Below, one piece after another: positions 34,620-37,907 of a DNA stretch of 37,907 bases (position 1 is its first letter; every line of letters begins with the position of its first letter). Below the pieces are notes generated by a model. That model was not told the origin of the DNA, did not search any database, and was given only the letters and a program-made list of their open reading frames with translations. Source of the DNA: Propionivibrio dicarboxylicus (GTDB lineage: Bacteria; Pseudomonadota; Gammaproteobacteria; Burkholderiales; Rhodocyclaceae); NCBI GenBank assembly GCA_945902805.1, contig CAMDMZ010000042.1:1-37907 (forward strand), read 5' to 3'. The position numbers and the translations under genes are program-made.

Positions 34620-35300
34620 CTATAGGCTGCCGGCAACAAAGCGCTTCTGGATTTCCTCGGCCGGCAGATAACCCGGAACCCGCTCACCGGTACCAAAGAA
34701 CATCGCCGGCGTACCGTTTAGGCGCAGACGACGGCCCGTCTCGATTGATTTTTCGAGTCCCGCCGAATCGCACTTGGCCGATGCCTTGCCGACTTCCTTG
34801 GCGTCGATCATCCAGTCGTTCCAGGCTTTCATCTTGTTGCCAGAACACCAGATCGCCTTTGACTTGTCAAACGAATCCTCGCCCAGCACCGGGTAGAGGA
34901 AGGTGTACACCGTGGCGTTATCAAGCTTCTGAATTTCTTTCGCTAGTTTCTTGCAGTAACCGCAGTTCGGGTCTTCAAACGTCACCAGCACGTGCTTGCC
35001 GTTGCCACGCACCTGTTTCATTGCCAGCTCCAGCGGCAACAACGCGAACTGCCGTTCGGCGGTCAAGTTCTTGCCAGACTTCAAATCAACGACATTGCCC
35101 AGCATCATGTACTGCCCGGTGTCATCGGAGTACAGCACCTGGCCCTCGACCACGACCTCCCACAAACCATTGATCGGCGCTTTGGTCAGTTTTTCAACCT
35201 TGCCCAGCTTGGCTTCAACGGCTTTCCTCACATCGGCTTCGCCAGCGTGGGCCAACAGGCTCGATGCGGCCAGCGCAACGGCGATCAGGGTAGTCTTCAT
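34620..35300 (-). CDS. dsbC: Periplasmic thiol:disulfide isomerase, DsbC type
   Basis: This 226-residue exported protein corrects wrong disulfides in periplasmic proteins. The signal peptide is MKTTLIAVALAASSLLAHAG (cleavage after HA). An N-terminal dimerisation region (VRKAVEAKLGKVEKLTKAPINGLWEVVV) precedes a thioredoxin domain with active site CGYC at 113-116 in FEDPNCGYCKKL. The cis-proline loop is LNGTPAMFFGTGERVPGY. The ATG at 35298-35300 has a GGAG six bases upstream. It follows the UbiH-family gene with 47 bp between, a common betaproteobacterial order, and converges on coaE. Confidence 0.93.
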   Translation of the reverse strand: MKTTLIAVALAASSLLAHAGEADVRKAVEAKLGKVEKLTKAPINGLWEVVVEGQVLYSDDTGQYMMLGNVVDLKSGKNLTAERQFALLPLELAMKQVRGNGKHVLVTFEDPNCGYCKKLAKEIQKLDNATVYTFLYPVLGEDSFDKSKAIWCSGNKMKAWNDWMIDAKEVGKASAKCDSAGLEKSIETGRRLRLNGTPAMFFGTGERVPGYLPAEEIQKRFVAGSL

Positions 35301-35347
35301 GCAATCTCCAGGGGTCAGTTCGATAGTAAGGATCGATGGGTAAGGCT

Positions 35348-36505
35348 TCAGGATGCCAGGGCATAGCGCACCAAGGTGTCTTTTATGACTGGCGCAGCAT
35401 TGGTTAAGTTCATTCCAAGATTCCGCAGTAGCGTCAGAGGCGGCGTCGTGCTGCCAAACAGTCGATGCAAGCCGTCGGTCACACTCTGCATGGCGACGAC
35501 CTCTTCGATCCGCGCCCGCTCGTAGCGGCGCAGCAGGCTGAAATCGCCGCAATCGATATGTCCGGGGCGCGTGCGCAGCACGTCGGCCAGCTCAGACGCA
35601 TCCTGAAAGCCCAGATTGATGCCATGGCCTGACAGTGGATGAATCGCGTGCGCCGCATCGCCGATCAGCGCCAGACGCGGCTGCACCGTGTGTGGCGCCC
35701 GCATCAAGCGCAACGGGAAACCAGCCGGCGAAGTGATCAGACGCAAGGCACCAAGGCGGTGGTCTCCGGCAGCGGCAACCCGTTGCGTAAACTCTTCAGG
35801 CGTGAGCGCCAGCAATTCTTCGGCATGCGCCTGCGACGTCGACCAGACAATGGAAATACGATCGCCCGGCAAAGGCAGCCAGGCCAGGATGCCATCGGCG
35901 CGAAACCACTGAAATGCCGTACCGCGATGCGCCAGCCCGGTTTCAAAGTTGGCCACGACGCCGTGCTGACCATAGGGTTTGAAACTTACATCGATGCCAG
36001 CCGCCTGACGCGTCCAGGAATCAGCGCCATCGGCGGCCACCATGAGCCGCCCGACAAGCTGGCGGCCGTCTGCCAGCGACAAGTTCGCTGCATCGTCAGT
36101 CATCGACAATGCCGCCGGGCGCGCCGGGCAGAACAACTGCAAATTCGCCTGCCGCTTGGCCGATTCCCACAGTTCACACTGCATCAGGGAGGCCTCGACG
36201 ATCCAGGCCAGTTCTTCGACCCCGCTGTCGTAAGCGGAAAAATCCAGCCGACCATCGGTATCACCGGCAACCGCCATCCGTCGCACCGGCTCAATGCGCT
36301 GCCGATCCAGATGCGACCAAACACCGATCCGCTCAAGGAATCGCGCATTGGTCGGACTGATGGCATAAATGCGCGCATCCCAACCCTCCGGTCGTAGCGG
36401 CGCCCGCCCTTCGACCAGCGCCACCGACAAACGGCTATCGCGCAAACCGACCGCCAAAGCCAGTCCGGCCAGCCCACCTCCGACAATGATCACATCAAAT
36501 TTCAT
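35348..36505 (-). CDS. UbiH/UbiF-family FAD-dependent hydroxylase (ubiquinone synthesis)
   Basis: This 385-residue monooxygenase is of the type that hydroxylates the ubiquinone ring. FAD-binding GGGLAGLALAVGL is at about 9-21, then DARIYAISP, ADGADSWTRQAAG and the second FAD motif GDAAHAIHPLSGHGINLGFQDASELADVL near residue 280, all hallmarks of UbiH/UbiF/UbiI. Which ring position it acts on cannot be told. The ATG at 36503-36505 begins the Rossmann motif directly; no strong ribosome-binding site is seen. It is followed by dsbC and diverges from tRNA-Met, with 78 bp between. Confidence 0.9.
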   Translation of the reverse strand: MKFDVIIVGGGLAGLALAVGLRDSRLSVALVEGRAPLRPEGWDARIYAISPTNARFLERIGVWSHLDRQRIEPVRRMAVAGDTDGRLDFSAYDSGVEELAWIVEASLMQCELWESAKRQANLQLFCPARPAALSMTDDAANLSLADGRQLVGRLMVAADGADSWTRQAAGIDVSFKPYGQHGVVANFETGLAHRGTAFQWFRADGILAWLPLPGDRISIVWSTSQAHAEELLALTPEEFTQRVAAAGDHRLGALRLITSPAGFPLRLMRAPHTVQPRLALIGDAAHAIHPLSGHGINLGFQDASELADVLRTRPGHIDCGDFSLLRRYERARIEEVVAMQSVTDGLHRLFGSTTPPLTLLRNLGMNLTNAAPVIKDTLVRYALAS

Positions 36506-36534
36506 GGGCGCATTGTCACCCAGCACAGCATTCC

Positions 36535-36565
36535 TTGACAAGGCCATGAATGAGCAAGGATAATC
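36535..36565 (+). promoter_or_regulatory. Promoter of tRNA-Met
   Basis: TTGACA (36535-36540) and GATAAT (36560-36565) are separated by 19 bases, longer than ideal. The tRNA starts 19 bases after the -10 box. Confidence 0.6.
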
Positions 36566-36583
36566 TCGCCCCTTGCAGCATCG

Positions 36584-36660
36584 GTGATGTAGCTCAGTCG
36601 GTTAGAGCATCGGATTCATAATCCGGGGGTCGGTGGTTCAAGTCCACTCATCACCACCAG
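36584..36660 (+). tRNA. tRNA-Met (anticodon CAT, elongator type)
   Basis: This is a 77-base tRNA with encoded CCA. Acceptor GGTGATG pairs with CATCACC. The anticodon stem TCGGA/TCCGG encloses TTCATAA, giving anticodon CAT. The T-arm is GGTGG/CCACT with TTCAAGT. It looks like the elongator form rather than initiator (no CAGGG/GGG anticodon-stem signature). An integrase gene 160 bp downstream suggests its 3' end is an attachment site. Confidence 0.93.
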
Positions 36661-36667
36661 AATACAG

Positions 36668-36703
36668 CGCCCAATCAAGCACTTACGCTCGATTGGGCGT
36701 TTT
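36668..36703 (+). terminator. Terminator after tRNA-Met
   Basis: CGCCCAATC and GATTGGGCG form a 9-bp stem followed by TTTT, eight bases after the tRNA end. Confidence 0.8.
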
Positions 36704-36719
36704 CATTTATGCTATTTGT

Positions 36720-36742
36720 GCGTTGCACACTCGTTGCACACT
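36720..36742. repeat. Tandem CGTTGCACACT repeats upstream of the integrase
   Basis: Two adjacent copies of CGTTGCACACT lie between the tRNA-Met terminator and the integrase gene. They are candidate arm-type integrase sites and resemble the GCTTACACACT repeats behind tRNA-Lys. Confidence 0.55.
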
Positions 36743-36819
36743 TCTGCTTTTTAGCGCATACTGTTTCCTTAGTTTTCTCACGCACTTTTCATACAGTGCG
36801 AACCTAAGGAATAGCGTAA

Positions 36820-37907
36820 ATGCCTGTATTAGCAGAAACATCAGTTCAACTACTGGATGGTGCTGTGGTGCTGACACAGCGCAAGCGCAGCTCTGCGTGG
36901 CAAGCTCGATACAAGATTGGTTCCAAGTGGATTCGTGCGACAACTAAGCAGAAAGACTTAGATAAAGCTAAGGTCACTGCCACTGACCTTTATCTGCGTG
37001 CCAAGTATCGCAACGACGATGGCTTGCCCGTCGTTAGCAAGCGCTTCAAGTCCGTCGCACTCGTCGCGCGGGGCCGTCTGCAAGCGGAAATTGATGCTGA
37101 CACGGGCAAGAAAGTCTACAAGGACTATGTGACAGCGATTGACAGCTACTTGATCCCGTTTTTTGGTCAGCACGACATTACAGGGATTGATTACAAGCTG
37201 ATCAAAGCGTTTGCAGAGTGGCGCAAGCAGAAGATGGGGCGCGAGCCTAAAGCCAGCACGATCAACACGCACAACAGCACGCTAAATCGCATTTTTGAGG
37301 TGGGGTTAGAACACAACTATCTCAGCAAGTCGCAGATTCCGCTGCTGATCAATAAAGGCGTGGATAGTGAACGGCGACCAGACTTTACACTTGACGAATA
37401 TCGTCAGCTGTTTCGCTTTATGCGTAGTTGGGTGAAGCAAGGCAAAGAAGGCAAATCGCGCCATATGCGCGAACTGCTGCGCGACTATGTGCTGATTCTG
37501 GCTAATACGGGGATGCGACACGGCACAGAAAGCTATGGACTGAAGTGGAAGCACATCAGCTATCACACAGGCAAGAATGGGCGTCGCTACTTGATGATGA
37601 ATGTCGACGGCAAGACGGGTAAGCGCGAACTGGTAGCACGGCACAATGTCGCAGGCTATCTGCACCGCATTCACGCACGCAGCGATCTACTTTCGCAGAT
37701 CCCGTTTGACCAACTGATTGCGCAAGGTCACAACAAGTTCGTCTTCACGCTACCAGACGGCAAAGCGACAACTAGCTTGGGGCAGACCTTCGAAATACTG
37801 CTGAAGGATGCTGGACTGCTGGTAGATCGTCGCACGGACCAGAACAGAACGCTGTATTCGCTACGGCATACTTACGCAACGATGTCGCTGCTGTATGCGC
37901 GAATGGA
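36820..37907 (+). CDS. Tyrosine-type site-specific integrase (partial, runs off window)
   Basis: The open frame reads 362 residues to the window edge with no stop. The N-terminus has a substrate-binding part (AWQARYKIGSKWIRATTK), then a core-binding domain (YKDYVTAIDSYLIPFFGQHDI, STINTHNSTLNRIFEVG). The catalytic domain has Arg233 in NTGMRHGTES, the lysine-bearing VDGKTGKRE beta-hairpin, and the second arginine box YSLRHTYAT (Arg349), with Tyr in the place often held by His. The nucleophile tyrosine lies beyond the window. AAGGA lies nine bases before the ATG. The position downstream of tRNA-Met is typical of genomic islands or prophages using the tRNA 3' end. The lower GC and different codon use support foreign origin. 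Confidence 0.9.
   Translation, partial: MPVLAETSVQLLDGAVVLTQRKRSSAWQARYKIGSKWIRATTKQKDLDKAKVTATDLYLRAKYRNDDGLPVVSKRFKSVALVARGRLQAEIDADTGKKVYKDYVTAIDSYLIPFFGQHDITGIDYKLIKAFAEWRKQKMGREPKASTINTHNSTLNRIFEVGLEHNYLSKSQIPLLINKGVDSERRPDFTLDEYRQLFRFMRSWVKQGKEGKSRHMRELLRDYVLILANTGMRHGTESYGLKWKHISYHTGKNGRRYLMMNVDGKTGKRELVARHNVAGYLHRIHARSDLLSQIPFDQLIAQGHNKFVFTLPDGKATTSLGQTFEILLKDAGLLVDRRTDQNRTLYSLRHTYATMSLLYARM

Noticed and set aside
36061-36090. GCCGTCTGCCAGCG resembling the left half of the repeat, in the UbiH-family gene
   Set aside because: The right half (CCGACTTTTT) is absent and the left half has a deletion.

Overview
The window looks like a stretch of chromosome from a GC-rich Gram-negative bacterium, most likely a betaproteobacterium of the Rhodocyclales/Nitrosomonadales type. 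The grounds are gene content and order: slt, an NDUFA9-like gene and cca in one run; ubiH followed by dsbC; PrsT with a PEP-CTERM protein; a TRAP transporter; and glutaryl-CoA dehydrogenase. The genus is not identified. Functions were assigned by reading protein motifs, with no database search.

Layout. 1-3.4 kb (minus strand): soluble lytic transglycosylase, NDUFA9-like oxidoreductase, CCA-adding enzyme (cut by the window edge). 3.4-7.8 kb (plus): 5-formyl-THF cyclo-ligase, HDOD protein, PAS-PAS-GGDEF-EAL protein. 7.8-10.2 kb (minus): exported beta-helix protein and PatB/MalY-type C-S lyase. 10.3-14.7 kb (plus): SugE/Gdx exporter, PrsT, and a PEP-CTERM surface protein behind a sigma-54-type promoter and before a strong terminator. 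14.7-15.8 kb is a decayed stretch holding a truncated Gx-transporter gene, a REP-like inverted repeat, three short direct repeats and tRNA-Lys. 16-17.2 kb: glutaryl-CoA dehydrogenase behind a perfect 20-bp palindrome.

17.2-25.3 kb (minus) is the most interesting locus. It is a tight eight-gene operon: coiled-coil protein, membrane-anchored substrate-binding protein fused to an OmpA domain, ABC permease, ABC ATPase, membrane/coiled-coil protein, PspA/IM30-like protein, AAA+ ATPase and TerB-like protein. I infer a cell-envelope transport and membrane-maintenance system, with an ESCRT-III/Vps4-like pairing of PspA and AAA+. An M50-like membrane metalloprotease gene diverges from it.

25.4-36.5 kb: TRAP transporter (DctP-DctQ-DctM), a FAD-oxidase lipoprotein with a small membrane protein and SpeD, TrpB2, a SPOR-like protein, CoaE, DsbC and a UbiH-family hydroxylase. 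At 36.6 kb a tRNA-Met gene is followed by a tyrosine integrase that runs off the window, marking the start of an integrated element.

Across the core part of the window lies a dispersed 27-bp repeat with ten recognisable copies, in both orientations and mostly inside genes, in several reading frames. Its left half is GCGCCGTCYCGCCA and its right half GCRCCGACTTTTT. It behaves like a genome-wide DNA signal (an uptake or chromosome-organisation motif) rather than a protein-level feature, and I do not recognise it.
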